Source: Vreelandella andesensis (GTDB lineage: Bacteria > Pseudomonadota > Gammaproteobacteria > Pseudomonadales > Halomonadaceae). Taken from it: a DNA stretch of 64,000 nt. The stretch spans positions 1-64,000 of the forward strand of contig NZ_RZHG01000001.1 in NCBI RefSeq assembly GCF_003989795.1, given 5' to 3'. Within the stretch, counting starts at the first letter, position 1. Each line of letters starts with the position of its first letter. A program made the position numbers and the translations under genes. Under the pieces are notes generated by a model. That model was not told where the DNA came from. It did not search any database and saw nothing but the letters and a program-made list of their open reading frames with translations. Positions 47,325-59,282 of this stretch are shown in pieces.

Positions 47325-48635
47325 TTAAAACCATACTAGGCCAACAGAAATAATAATGCCGGTGATAAACAGCTGGATTAGGCAAAAACCCATGATGTCT
47401 TTCGCCTTCAACCCTGCGATAGCGAGCACCGGAAGCGCCCAGAAGGGTTGTAATAAGTTAGTCCAGGCGTCGCCCCAGGCTACTGCCATGGCCACGCGAG
47501 CAATGTCAGCCCCCAGCGCTTCTGCGGCAGGTAGCATAACCGGCGCTTGCACGGCCCATTGGCCACCACCTGAAGGTACGAACAGGTTCACAATGCCAGC
47601 ACTTAGGAATGACCAGAATGGCAGCGAAGTAGCGGTGGCGAAAGAGACTAACCATTCAGACATGCTTTGAGCCAATCCCGACTGCACCATAATGGCCATA
47701 ATGCCAGCGTAGAACGGGAACTGAATGACGATTCCCGCACCGCCTTTAATGGCTTCATTCAAGCTGTTAAGCAAATTGCGCGGCGTGCGATGCAGCACAA
47801 TGGCTAAGAACAGAAATAGGAAGTTAACAACATTCAGGTTCAAGCCACCGCTGCGAAGCAGGAAATGGTCAAGCAGGAACAGAAGCCCAGGAACGCCCAC
47901 TAGCAGGGCTAGCGGCATGCTATTTTCAAGCTTTTCTGCCGGGCGGGTAATACGGCCTTGCTGTTCAGGTTCATCGTTTAGCAGCTTGGAATCTACATAA
48001 ACGCTGTCTTTTTCGTCTGGCAGCATCAAGCGGTTAACCAGCGGGACGGCAACAAACAGACAAGCAACAATCGCAAGGTTAAAAAAGGCAAAAACAGTCG
48101 AGCCAGTGCCGATCACACCGATTTGGTCGGCGGAGAAGTGACCTTCCGTTGCAATCGTCAGTGGAATCGAACCTGCAAGGCCGCCATGCCACACCACGAA
48201 GCCCGAGTAAGCGCTAGCGACTAAAAGGCGATAATCTACCCGAATTAAGCGGGCGAGCTCTTTAGCAAAAAGTGCCCCGACAACGAGCCCAAACCCCCAG
48301 TTAATCCAGCTGGCAGCGAGGGAAACAAGCGTCACTAGAATGATAGCGCCACCAGGGCTTTTCGCCGTACTGGCGATTTTCTGCAGAATGCGTTTTACCG
48401 GTGGCGAGCTTGCCAGCATAAACCCCGTGACAAGTACCAACAGCATTTGCATTGAGAAGGTGAGTAACCCCCAGAAGCCATCACCCCACATGCGTAGCAC
48501 GGCAAGTGGTGTTTGGCGTTCAACGGCTATCGCCGCGATAGCCGCAATTAATGTTAGTAGCAGAACAAAGATATAGGGATCAGGCAAGTAGCGCTCGACC
48601 AGCTTAACTGCCGGTTTTGATATGAGTTTTAGCAT
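47325..48635 (-). CDS. atoE: Short-chain fatty acid transporter AtoE
   Basis: 436 residues, about eleven membrane helices. Opening LKLISKPAVKLVERYLPDPY, and ASWINWGFGLVVGALFAKEL, NLFVPSGGGQWAVQAP and GDAWTNLLQPFWALP mark the family. Predicted to carry short-chain fatty acids such as acetoacetate or butyrate. No atoDAB genes are seen. A perfect 23-bp palindrome 40 bases before the start suggests direct repression. agagag precedes the ATG. Confidence 0.93.
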   Translation of the reverse strand: MLKLISKPAVKLVERYLPDPYIFVLLLTLIAAIAAIAVERQTPLAVLRMWGDGFWGLLTFSMQMLLVLVTGFMLASSPPVKRILQKIASTAKSPGGAIILVTLVSLAASWINWGFGLVVGALFAKELARLIRVDYRLLVASAYSGFVVWHGGLAGSIPLTIATEGHFSADQIGVIGTGSTVFAFFNLAIVACLFVAVPLVNRLMLPDEKDSVYVDSKLLNDEPEQQGRITRPAEKLENSMPLALLVGVPGLLFLLDHFLLRSGGLNLNVVNFLFLFLAIVLHRTPRNLLNSLNEAIKGGAGIVIQFPFYAGIMAIMVQSGLAQSMSEWLVSFATATSLPFWSFLSAGIVNLFVPSGGGQWAVQAPVMLPAAEALGADIARVAMAVAWGDAWTNLLQPFWALPVLAIAGLKAKDIMGFCLIQLFITGIIISVGLVWF

Positions 48636-48674
48636 GAGTGCTCTCTTTATTCGTTATTGGGAAGTGCGTGGCTA

Positions 48675-48697
48675 ATATACGGTGATACACCGTATAT
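48675..48697 (-). promoter_or_regulatory. Perfect palindrome operator upstream of atoE
   Basis: Ten-base arms ATATACGGTG and CACCGTATAT around ATA (48675-48697). It lies 40-62 bases before the atoE ATG, where a repressor would overlap a promoter. It does not match the FadR or PsrA consensus that I recall, and no regulator gene is adjacent. Confidence 0.75.
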
Positions 48698-48910
48698 TTC
48701 ATCCATTGACAGATGTGTGCTCAACTGTTTTTTAGTTACGCGCCCGGGCCTTTACTCAGGTACATGCTCAGATGCTCAATAGTTCGGTAGGTCAGTTGGC
48801 GACTGCTAAACATGATGAACTTCAGCGACAATGAATCTCAACGAGGGTGTAGTGCCACGGTTTTTCAGCTTTGTGATTCTGAGTTTTGTGGTTCTCAGCT
48901 ATTAAAAACG
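48698..48910. other. Gene-free gap between atoE and dinF
   Basis: About 210 bases with no convincing gene or terminator; dinF reads toward atoE's upstream end. It must hold the rest of the atoE promoter and the end of the fabY-dinF transcript. Confidence 0.4.
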
Positions 48911-50209
48911 TCAGGGCTGAGGGCGCCAGCGACGTTGACGGTAGTGGTAATAGTAGGCAATTAGCACCGCCGAGCGGGTGAACATAAACAGCGTAAAGGC
49001 TAGCCACAGGCCATGGTTACCAAGCCCTTGGGATAGCCACCAGCTGGGTATGTAAACCGCTAAACCAATAAAAATGCTGTTGCGCATTTCACGCACGGCG
49101 GTGGTGCCTATAAAGACACCGTCTAGTAAATAGCTCCATACCGCAATCAATGGCATCACTACCATCCAAGGCAGGTAGCTAGCGGCGGTGGCACGAACCT
49201 CTGTCAGCCCCGTTAGCAGGGCAACCAAATAGTTCCCCCCTAATGCGAAGGCAAGGGTGGCCGCTGCGGCTGTCCAAAATGAGAACGTTGCCGTTGCTTG
49301 AACCGTCGCTGCAAATTCCTTCCAGTCTCGCCGCCCAAAAGCGCGGCCGACCAGCGATTCTGCGGCATGGGCGAAGCCATCAAGTGCGTAGCTAGTGAGC
49401 ATAATAAATTGCAACAGCACCGCATTAGCAGCTAACACCGTGTCGCCTTGGCGCGCTCCCTGGGCGGTAAAAAAAGCCATGGCAAACAGCAATCCCAGGG
49501 TGCGCACAAACAAATTGGCGTTGACATTCAATAGGGCGGAGTAGGCTGACAGTACTAAAAGCCGCTGCCGTTGAAAGCAGCCTTCCAAGTGGCCTAGCTG
49601 GCGCAGTACTAAATAGCCACCAAAGGCTAGTGCGCTGTAATCGGCAATTACACTCGCCAGGGCGACGCCGCCACTGGTCATCTCAAGGCCCACCACAAAC
49701 CAGAGATCGAGCACGATATTGACACTATTGGTCAGCACTAAAATCATCAGCGTGACGCGGGCATTCTGTTGGCCTAAAAACCAGCCGAGGATGGCGTAGT
49801 TCGCAAGCACTGCTGGGGCTGACCAGAGTCGTATTTCGGCATATTCCCGTGCTAGTGGCGTCGCTGCTTCGCTACCGTCTAACAGCCACAGGCCAATAGA
49901 AATCAACGGCGAGCCAAAGATAATCAAAAGTGCGCCGATAATGGCGGCCATAATGAGCGACTGGCCCAGCAAATTGCGCACATCACTATGTGCTTCGCGC
50001 CCGATTGCCTGGGCGACCAAGCCGGTGGTGCCCATGCGTAGGAAGCCAAATCCCCAATAGAGAAAACTAAACAGTGTCGCGCCGAGGGTCACGGCGGCTA
50101 GATAACGAGAGTCGGGCAGATGCCCGACCACGGCCGTATCGACTAGCCCCAGTAAGGGAACCGTGATGTTCGAAAGGATAATGGGCCAAGCAAGGGGCCA
50201 AATACGCAC
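48911..50209 (-). CDS. dinF: MATE-family efflux protein DinF
   Basis: 432 residues, about twelve membrane helices. N-terminal SNITVPLLGLVDTAVVGHL is nearly the same as E. coli DinF, followed by FLRMGTTGLVAQAIG. MATE pumps export cationic compounds using sodium or proton gradients. Start is GTG at 50207-50209, with agggtc upstream in the 12-base gap from yfhL. Last gene of the apparent fabY-coaD-yfhL-dinF group. No LexA box is visible in front. Confidence 0.93.
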   Translation of the reverse strand: MRIWPLAWPIILSNITVPLLGLVDTAVVGHLPDSRYLAAVTLGATLFSFLYWGFGFLRMGTTGLVAQAIGREAHSDVRNLLGQSLIMAAIIGALLIIFGSPLISIGLWLLDGSEAATPLAREYAEIRLWSAPAVLANYAILGWFLGQQNARVTLMILVLTNSVNIVLDLWFVVGLEMTSGGVALASVIADYSALAFGGYLVLRQLGHLEGCFQRQRLLVLSAYSALLNVNANLFVRTLGLLFAMAFFTAQGARQGDTVLAANAVLLQFIMLTSYALDGFAHAAESLVGRAFGRRDWKEFAATVQATATFSFWTAAAATLAFALGGNYLVALLTGLTEVRATAASYLPWMVVMPLIAVWSYLLDGVFIGTTAVREMRNSIFIGLAVYIPSWWLSQGLGNHGLWLAFTLFMFTRSAVLIAYYYHYRQRRWRPQP

Positions 50210-50221
50210 GTCGCAGCGACC

Positions 50222-50479
<258 letters not shown>

Positions 50480-50542
50480 TCACGAATGGCTTTTCGCTCC
50501 GGTAGTGTTATACCCGAGCGTTTTACTCAACAATATCGATAG

Positions 50543-52947
<2,405 letters not shown>

Positions 52948-53129
52948 GCCGGGTTCCTCGTGGTGCGGTGGTTTTTAATAACAGTTATTGTCAGAGGCAT
53001 AGCAAAAAAGTGCTGCCCATCTGCGCTTAATAATACTCTCAAGCGTGATCATAGCACCGGGCGTACAACGGCGTCATGCCGCGAGCGCAGTAGACTGGTA
53101 GAATCATGCCTTTTTAAGCAGGGGGTGGC

Positions 53130-53795
53130 ATGCAGCACATATCACGATCCGTGGTTTCCAATCAGCCAAGCCCGCATCAGGATGTGGCGCGCCGAGTGGC
53201 GCGTGCCTTGGAAAACCCGCTGCGAAAGCCAATCGCTGCGCATACACAACAAGCGTTTGAACACGCGCATACGTGGCTGCAAATGCAGCAAGCGCCGTTA
53301 ATCCTAGATGCTGGCTGCGGTGTGGGTCTTTCTACACGCCGTTTGGCAGAACAGTTTCCAGCGCATGCGGTGATTGGTGTCGACCGGAGCGAAGATCGAC
53401 TAGGTCGAGACCATGGTAAGCTGCCCGCTAACGCGCTGCTGGTGAGAGCTGACCTTGTCGATTTCTGGCGACTTGCCGAACAGGCAGACTGGGCGCCTGA
53501 ACGACATTTTCTGCTTTACCCCAACCCATATCCAAAAGCTGCCCATTTAAAAATGCGTTGGCATGGACATCCGGTTTTCCCCACACTGCTAGCCCTTGGG
53601 GGGCACTTAGAAGTGCGTTCCAATTGGCAGCTGTATGTTAAAGAGTTTGCACTAGCAGCTGCTTTGGTAACGGGAAAGCAGGCAGTAATTAAGGTGTTGG
53701 CTCCTAACGGCAGCCATCTAACCCCGTTTGAAGCAAAATATGATCAAAGCGGCCAAACGCTTTGGCAGTTACAGATTGAATTGGAGCGGGCATGA
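53130..53795 (+). CDS. TrmB-like tRNA methyltransferase
   Basis: 221 residues, a Rossmann SAM-dependent methyltransferase: motif I ILDAGCGVGLSTRRL, VIGVDRSEDRLGR, and LLYPNPYPKAAHLKMRWH. The last is the TrmB position, but classic TrmB reads PDPWPKKRHHKRR, so this is a divergent member. It might make m7G46 in tRNA or another mark. Followed with four-base overlap (ATGA) by the SMR pump. No canonical TrmB is seen in the window. Confidence 0.8.
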   Translation: MQHISRSVVSNQPSPHQDVARRVARALENPLRKPIAAHTQQAFEHAHTWLQMQQAPLILDAGCGVGLSTRRLAEQFPAHAVIGVDRSEDRLGRDHGKLPANALLVRADLVDFWRLAEQADWAPERHFLLYPNPYPKAAHLKMRWHGHPVFPTLLALGGHLEVRSNWQLYVKEFALAAALVTGKQAVIKVLAPNGSHLTPFEAKYDQSGQTLWQLQIELERA

Positions 53796-54121
53796 CGTTT
53801 GTGTATCTAGTGCTAGCGATTGTTGCCGAGGTTATCGCGACTAGCGCTCTCAAGTCTTCAGTGGGATTCACCCGGCCGTTTCCGAGCATTATGGTCGTCG
53901 TAGGCTACGGTGTGGCATTTTATCTGCTAAGCCTGGTGTTGCGGACACTGCCTGTGGGTATTGCCTACGCCATTTGGGCGGGGTTGGGCATCGTGCTGGT
54001 CACGCTGGTTGGCATTGTGGTTTTTGGCGAGAAGCCTGATTTGCCCGCCGTTGTTGGCATTAGCTTGATCGTGGCTGGGGTAGTCATACTTCAAGTCTTT
54101 TCAAAAATGAACGTGCATTGA
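53792..54121 (+). CDS. SMR multidrug efflux protein
   Basis: 109 residues and four membrane helices, EmrE/QacE type. The proton- and drug-binding Glu13 is in AIVAEVIATSALK; GIAYAIWAGLGIVL is helix 3, with the usual aromatic-Gly pattern. Exports quaternary amines or related cations. Overlaps genes on both sides. Confidence 0.94.
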   Translation: MTFVYLVLAIVAEVIATSALKSSVGFTRPFPSIMVVVGYGVAFYLLSLVLRTLPVGIAYAIWAGLGIVLVTLVGIVVFGEKPDLPAVVGISLIVAGVVILQVFSKMNVH

Positions 54122-54132
54122 GGAAGGTAAGC

Positions 54133-55671
54133 GTGACGTGCTCAGATAGGAAGTGTTCAGAGGTTAACGATTCTGCCGAGAAATTCTCAGCGTTTAATCA
54201 TTCAGTTAACTCATCCCTACGCCGCTGGCGTCGAATGTTAATAACAACGGTGACCAGTGCTGCCTTATGTGTAAGCCCTGCACTTTATGCCGACTTCAGC
54301 CGCTTAGGTCAGTTAGAAAGCAAAGGCTTTTCAATTAGTGCTGAAGCGCGCTTACTCGATGCGGATTCCGGCAGTAATGCGTTACTGGGTAGCTTAAATC
54401 CTGAGCGTCAACTGTCGCCAGCCTCGGTCACAAAAGCCTATATGTCTGCCGCGGCCCTCAATCGTTTCGGGCCTCAGCATCGCTTTACTAGTCAGTTGGT
54501 CAGCACTGGTAATGTGGAAAATGGTGTGTTGCGCGGCGACTTGGTGTTTGAAGGTGGGGGAGACCCAGGGCTCACAACCGAAGACCTTTGGCGGTTAGTA
54601 CAGCGCCTACAGTTAGCAGGTGTGCGCGAAGTGGATGGTGCGCTGGTTGTCAGTCAGTGGCGCTTTGGCCCTGTTAAGTGTATTACCACAGATCGTTGTA
54701 ATGCGCGCACTCGAGTCACTAATGCTTACAGTGCGCCACTGACCTCTGCAGGCGTCAATTTTGGTAGCTGGTGCGCCAATATAGCCCCCGCTGCCAGTGC
54801 AGGAGCGCCTGCCCGCGTAGGATTATGCGATAGCCAAGCGCCGTTAATTACGATTGACAACCAAGTCACTACACGTCCCGCGAATAGCGGCACTGACATT
54901 AGTGCAGAGCGCATTACCGATGAGCGCGGTGATGTGTTGCGTCTTACCGGGCAAATTTCAACCAATGCGACGGCCCGAGATGTTTACCGCGGTGCTGGCG
55001 ATGCAGCAGAGAAAACGGCTCAAGTATTGTTGAGCATGCTAAACCAAGCGGGCGTCAGTGTGCGTGATCCCTGGCGGGTTAGCACTTCTCGCCCGACTAA
55101 TAGTGCACAGCGTTTGGCAGCCGTTGACAGCAAGCCACTTCAGGAACTACTGCTGCGCACGATGAATTACTCCAATAATTACATGGCCGATGTGTTGGCA
55201 CTGAATCTGGTGGAGACGCCCCAAGCCCAGCTGCGCCAAGCAGGGCAAGCGATTGAAGCTTACGCGGAAAGCTTGCCTGGGCACGGGCCGCTGACACTGA
55301 CCAGCGGTAGTGGACTCACCACGGACAACCGCACCTCGGCACGCGGTGTCAATGTGATGTTGGAGGATATGTTTCACAAGGGCGCGCTATTTCCGAGCTT
55401 CGTGGCTACCTTCCAATCGCCTGCCAATGGGGTAATGCGCTTTATTCGCCGTGGTTCGCCAACGTTTCAAAATAACGTCATGCTGAAAACCGGTACGCTG
55501 AATCAGCCGTTTGCCGTTCGTTCCGTAGGGGGTTATTTCCGGACTGCCCAGGGGCGTTGGGGCGTGTTTAGCGTATTGGTTAACGGTAGTGGCAGTACGC
55601 CTTACCTTAGCTGGCCCGAAGTGCTTGATCCGCTGTCGTTGGATTTAGACGCGATGATATTAGCTAATTAA
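54133..55671 (+). CDS. dacB: D-alanyl-D-alanine carboxypeptidase, PBP4 type
   Basis: 512 residues. Class C penicillin-binding fold: SPASVTKAY holds the nucleophile in SxxK; SNN in MNYSNNYMAD is the second motif; LKTGTLNQPFAVRS the third (KTG). It trims or cross-cleaves peptidoglycan peptides in the periplasm. The signal sequence follows a basic stretch SLRRWRR. I start at GTG 54133, six bases after aggaagg; TTG at 54118 overlaps the SMR stop, and ATG at 54235 is a later option. The stop of the SMR gene lies within this region, so it is coupled. Confidence 0.9.
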   Translation: MTCSDRKCSEVNDSAEKFSAFNHSVNSSLRRWRRMLITTVTSAALCVSPALYADFSRLGQLESKGFSISAEARLLDADSGSNALLGSLNPERQLSPASVTKAYMSAAALNRFGPQHRFTSQLVSTGNVENGVLRGDLVFEGGGDPGLTTEDLWRLVQRLQLAGVREVDGALVVSQWRFGPVKCITTDRCNARTRVTNAYSAPLTSAGVNFGSWCANIAPAASAGAPARVGLCDSQAPLITIDNQVTTRPANSGTDISAERITDERGDVLRLTGQISTNATARDVYRGAGDAAEKTAQVLLSMLNQAGVSVRDPWRVSTSRPTNSAQRLAAVDSKPLQELLLRTMNYSNNYMADVLALNLVETPQAQLRQAGQAIEAYAESLPGHGPLTLTSGSGLTTDNRTSARGVNVMLEDMFHKGALFPSFVATFQSPANGVMRFIRRGSPTFQNNVMLKTGTLNQPFAVRSVGGYFRTAQGRWGVFSVLVNGSGSTPYLSWPEVLDPLSLDLDAMILAN

Positions 55672-55700
55672 TTTTAATTTATACCGCCGAGGCAACGGGC

Positions 55701-56072
55701 ATGAAACCAGGACATACTGGGTTAACCCATTTACTTCACTCATCGCGTTATTCATGGAAAGGGTTAAAAGCGGCCTTTAGAAATGAAGCTGCGTTTCGCC
55801 AAGAAGTAGGTATTACAGCGGTGCTGCTGCCGCTTGCGTGGTGGGTTGGAGAGGGACCTATTAGCTGGCTGTTACTGGTTGGCAGCCTGTTTCTTGTGCT
55901 GATCGTGGAACTGCTCAATAGTGCTATAGAGAATGTTGTCGATCGCATTGGCACCGAGCATCACGAGCTTTCAGGGCGTGCTAAAGATATCGGCTCGGCG
56001 GCGGTGATGCTGTCATTGATCATGGCGGGCTTAACCTGGGGGCTGTTAGGCTGGCAAAGATTGATTGGCTAA
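55701..56072 (+). CDS. dgkA: Diacylglycerol kinase
   Basis: 123 residues, three membrane helices, the DgkA trimer type. AFRNEAAFRQEVGI holds the catalytic Glu region, and VELLNSAIENVVDR the second. It phosphorylates diacylglycerol, recycling lipid left from membrane-derived sugar synthesis. gagg precedes the ATG. It lies 29 bases after dacB, perhaps in the same transcript. Confidence 0.96.
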   Translation: MKPGHTGLTHLLHSSRYSWKGLKAAFRNEAAFRQEVGITAVLLPLAWWVGEGPISWLLLVGSLFLVLIVELLNSAIENVVDRIGTEHHELSGRAKDIGSAAVMLSLIMAGLTWGLLGWQRLIG

Positions 56073-56148
56073 CGCGCTTTTATAAAGCCTACGCAGTGAT
56101 TAGCTTCATCAATAAACCTAATAGACGACGCTTGGCAGAGAGGTGGTT

Positions 56149-59100
56149 ATGCAGTTAAACGACGCGTTTTTACCCCAATATGTGCTGCCAACAGCGCTTA
56201 AGCCCGCCGCGAATCGCGCATGGCAGCGATTAAGTGAAGCGCTTAGCCAAGCTGATAATCTTGCCTCAATGACCAATCAGTCGTTGCCTTCCAGTAGTTG
56301 GGAAGCGCTTTCTGACACGCGTCGTGAAGCGCTAGCCAGCGTCGTAGCTATCTCAAGCTTCGCTTTAGAGACCTTGACGCGCTTTCCCCACTGGCTAATT
56401 GATTTAGATGTGGCTGGTGAGTTGGATGCGACGGCAAGTAAGGAAACCCAAGCGGGCTGGTTAGAGGATGCGCTGGAAAATGCTGATGACGAAGAGGCAA
56501 TGCATCGTGCCATTCGCCGTTTTCGCCGTGCCCGCATGCTCGGAATTGTATGGCGCGACCTTAATCGTCCAGATGGCTACACCATGTGGGACACTGCTCA
56601 GGCAGTCTCGTGGCTTGCGGAGGTTTGTATTGAAGCCGCGCTCAGCTGGCTTGAGCGTTTTTATTCCCCACGCTGGGGTCTACCTGCGGCCCGCAGTGAC
56701 GGCTCGTCCCAGCGGCTGGTGGTGCTGGGTATGGGTAAGCTTGGCGCGGGTGAGCTAAACCTCTCATCGGATATCGACCTGATTTTCGCCTTCCCTGAAA
56801 AAGGTGAAACCGAAGGTGGGCGCAAGCCCCTTGAGCACCAAGAGTACTTCACCAAGCTTGGCCAGAAACTGATCGCCGCCTTAGATGCTATGACGGCCGA
56901 TGGTTTTGTATTTCGGGTGGATATGCGTCTGCGCCCACTGGGTGACGGTGGCCCTCTGGTGGGCAGTTTCTCAATGCTCTCCAGTTACTATCAAGACCAG
57001 GGCCGTGAGTGGGAACGCTATGCCATGCTCAAAGCGCGACCCGTTGCAGGAGACGTCGACGGAGGGCATGAGTTGCTCGCGAGCCTCCGGCCGTTTGTTT
57101 ACCGCCGCTACCTGGATTTTGGTGCAATTGAATCGCTGCGTGAACTCAAGGGGATGATCAACCGCGAAGTAAAGCGCAAAGGCATGCAAAGCAATATCAA
57201 GCTAGGTCCTGGTGGAATTCGAGAGGTTGAGTTCGTTGTCCAGGCATTTCAGCTAATTCGCGGTGGACGCGATACCGAACTTCAAGTGACCTCGCTAAAG
57301 ACCGCTCTTAATCGCTTGCCGGAGCTGGGGCTGTTGCCCCAAGCCGTGGTTGACGAGTTGCTGCCGGATTATGCCTATCTGCGTGATATGGAGCATGCCA
57401 TTCAGGCACTTGAAGATCGCCAAACTCAAACGCTACCCGTTGATGATGAAGACCGTGAACGGGTTGCCTTTGCTTTGGGGCATGAAGATTGGCCTGGGCT
57501 CATCGCACGGTTGGATGAAGTGCGCGAACGGGTTCGTCAGCACTTTGATGCGGTGATCGCCGACCCGGAAGAGGATACCGATGCAGAAAGTGGTGACGAT
57601 AACCTTGGTTTGTCGCAATGGCGGTTGCTGTGGCGTGGCGAACTAGAACAAGAAGAGTCGACGGCACTGCTTACAGATGCCGGTTTTCTGGAACCAGAAA
57701 AAGCGCTTAAACGGTTGTATGGTCTTTACCATTCCCGCCAAGTGCAAAGCATGCAGCGTATCGGCTTTGAACGGCTGGATGCGCTGATGCCCCTGCTACT
57801 GGTTGCTGTCGCGGAAAGTGAATCACCGGATAACGCCCTTAGCGGCGTTCAGCCGCTGATTGAATCGGTGCTAAGGCGTACCGCTTATCTTGCGTTGCTG
57901 CGTGAAAACCCCCAGGCCCTTGAGCACCTCATGAAGCTGTGCTCGGCGAGTCACTGGATTGCTGAGCAACTGGCGCGCTACCCAATATTGCTTGATGAAC
58001 TGCTAACGCCGGACACGCTTTACACACCTGCTGACAAGTCACGCTTAGCAGACGAGCTACGCCAAACATTGAATCGTCTACCGGAAGATGATGATGAAGC
58101 GCAGTTAGAAGCGTTACGCGTGTTTAAGCACGCACAGATGCTTCACGTTGCGGCATCGGACATCGCCGGAACACGCCATCTGATGAAGGTGAGCGACTAC
58201 TTAACGTATATCGCTGAAGTCATTCTGGATGCGGTGTTAGCGATGGCCTGGAAACATGTCACGCGTAAACATGGTGTGCCAGAAGGCCTCACTACACGAG
58301 AACCCGCGTTTCTGATTGTCGGATACGGCAAGCTGGGGGGCATTGAGCTGGGTTACGGCTCTGATTTGGACCTGGTGTTTCTTCATGATAGTGATGGAAA
58401 AGGCACTACCGATGGCGCTAGGCCAATCGATACACCGGTCTTTTTTACCCGGTTAGGCCAGCGCATTATCCACCTATTAACCGCAGTAACGCCTGCAGGT
58501 AGCCTCTATGAGGTTGATATGCGTCTTCGGCCTTCGGGCAATGCGGGCCTGTTGGTGACCTCGTTAGAAGCCTTTGCGGATTATCAGCGCCAAAACGCTT
58601 GGACCTGGGAACACCAAGCGCTGGTACGTGCGCGCGTCGTTGCGGGCAGTAATGCGCTTGCGGAAAAATTCGATGCGATCCGTGGCGAAATGCTGTGTCG
58701 CGAGCGTGATCCGCAAACGTTGAGAGATGATGTTGTCAGCATGCGTCATAAAATGCGCGATCACCTTGGTTCTAAAGGGCAGGGTTCAAAAGGGCAGGGT
58801 TCTAAAGGACAGGGCTTAAAAGGACAGCCAGAGAATATGGAAGGGGAGGTATTTAGCCTGAAGCACGATGTGGGCGGCATGGTCGATATCGAGTTTCTCT
58901 GCCAATACGCGGTGTTGTCGCTCGCTCATGACACGCCTGCGCTAAAAACCTACAGCGATAATATCCGTATTTTGGAAACCCTCGCCGAAAGCGGTCATCT
59001 CACCGAATCAGAAGCGGAGCAACTGCGTGAAGCGTATCTTGCTTATCGTAGCCGTACCCATCGTGCAGCGTTGACAGGTGAAAAAACCACTGTGGATGCG

Positions 59101-59163
59101 CAGGCGTTCAAAGCCCATCGTGATGTGGTGATAGCACTTTGGCAGCGTTTTCTTGAACCTTGA
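56149..59163 (+). CDS. glnE: Glutamine synthetase adenylyltransferase/deadenylase
   Basis: 1004 residues. Two nucleotidyltransferase halves: SSDIDLIFAF (N-terminal, deadenylylation) and GSDLDLVFLH (C-terminal, adenylylation), each with MRLRP motifs, joined by the glutamine-sensing middle. It tunes glutamine synthetase with PII. Oddity: residues 874-893 are four tandem GSKGQ-like units, from four 15-bp repeats at 58768-58827, inserted in the C-terminal half after MRHKMRDHL. The start ATG 56149 has gagagg; GTG at 56143 is less likely. Confidence 0.96.
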   Translation: MQLNDAFLPQYVLPTALKPAANRAWQRLSEALSQADNLASMTNQSLPSSSWEALSDTRREALASVVAISSFALETLTRFPHWLIDLDVAGELDATASKETQAGWLEDALENADDEEAMHRAIRRFRRARMLGIVWRDLNRPDGYTMWDTAQAVSWLAEVCIEAALSWLERFYSPRWGLPAARSDGSSQRLVVLGMGKLGAGELNLSSDIDLIFAFPEKGETEGGRKPLEHQEYFTKLGQKLIAALDAMTADGFVFRVDMRLRPLGDGGPLVGSFSMLSSYYQDQGREWERYAMLKARPVAGDVDGGHELLASLRPFVYRRYLDFGAIESLRELKGMINREVKRKGMQSNIKLGPGGIREVEFVVQAFQLIRGGRDTELQVTSLKTALNRLPELGLLPQAVVDELLPDYAYLRDMEHAIQALEDRQTQTLPVDDEDRERVAFALGHEDWPGLIARLDEVRERVRQHFDAVIADPEEDTDAESGDDNLGLSQWRLLWRGELEQEESTALLTDAGFLEPEKALKRLYGLYHSRQVQSMQRIGFERLDALMPLLLVAVAESESPDNALSGVQPLIESVLRRTAYLALLRENPQALEHLMKLCSASHWIAEQLARYPILLDELLTPDTLYTPADKSRLADELRQTLNRLPEDDDEAQLEALRVFKHAQMLHVAASDIAGTRHLMKVSDYLTYIAEVILDAVLAMAWKHVTRKHGVPEGLTTREPAFLIVGYGKLGGIELGYGSDLDLVFLHDSDGKGTTDGARPIDTPVFFTRLGQRIIHLLTAVTPAGSLYEVDMRLRPSGNAGLLVTSLEAFADYQRQNAWTWEHQALVRARVVAGSNALAEKFDAIRGEMLCRERDPQTLRDDVVSMRHKMRDHLGSKGQGSKGQGSKGQGLKGQPENMEGEVFSLKHDVGGMVDIEFLCQYAVLSLAHDTPALKTYSDNIRILETLAESGHLTESEAEQLREAYLAYRSRTHRAALTGEKTTVDAQAFKAHRDVVIALWQRFLEP
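58768..58827 (+). repeat. Four 15-bp tandem repeats in glnE
   Basis: Units ggttctaaagggcag, ggttcaaaagggcag, ggttctaaaggacag, ggcttaaaaggacag, each 15 bp and in frame, give GSKGQ repeated three times then GLKGQ. Point differences show it is not a sequencing loop artefact alone. Confidence 0.93.
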
Positions 59164-59282
59164 TTGGTGATGTGACCATCTTTAAGTAGCATCGACAAGG
59201 AAGATAGCCTGATAACAATAAGGATGCGTCCCCCTATGCCAGCAATATCTAGTCTCTGTGCCCGCCACTTGGCGGAGGGCGC

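Noticed and set aside
50495-50520. Stem-loop between coaD and yfhL
   Set aside because: One mismatch, and on the transcribed strand it is followed by aaaa, not T; not a terminator and no clear role.
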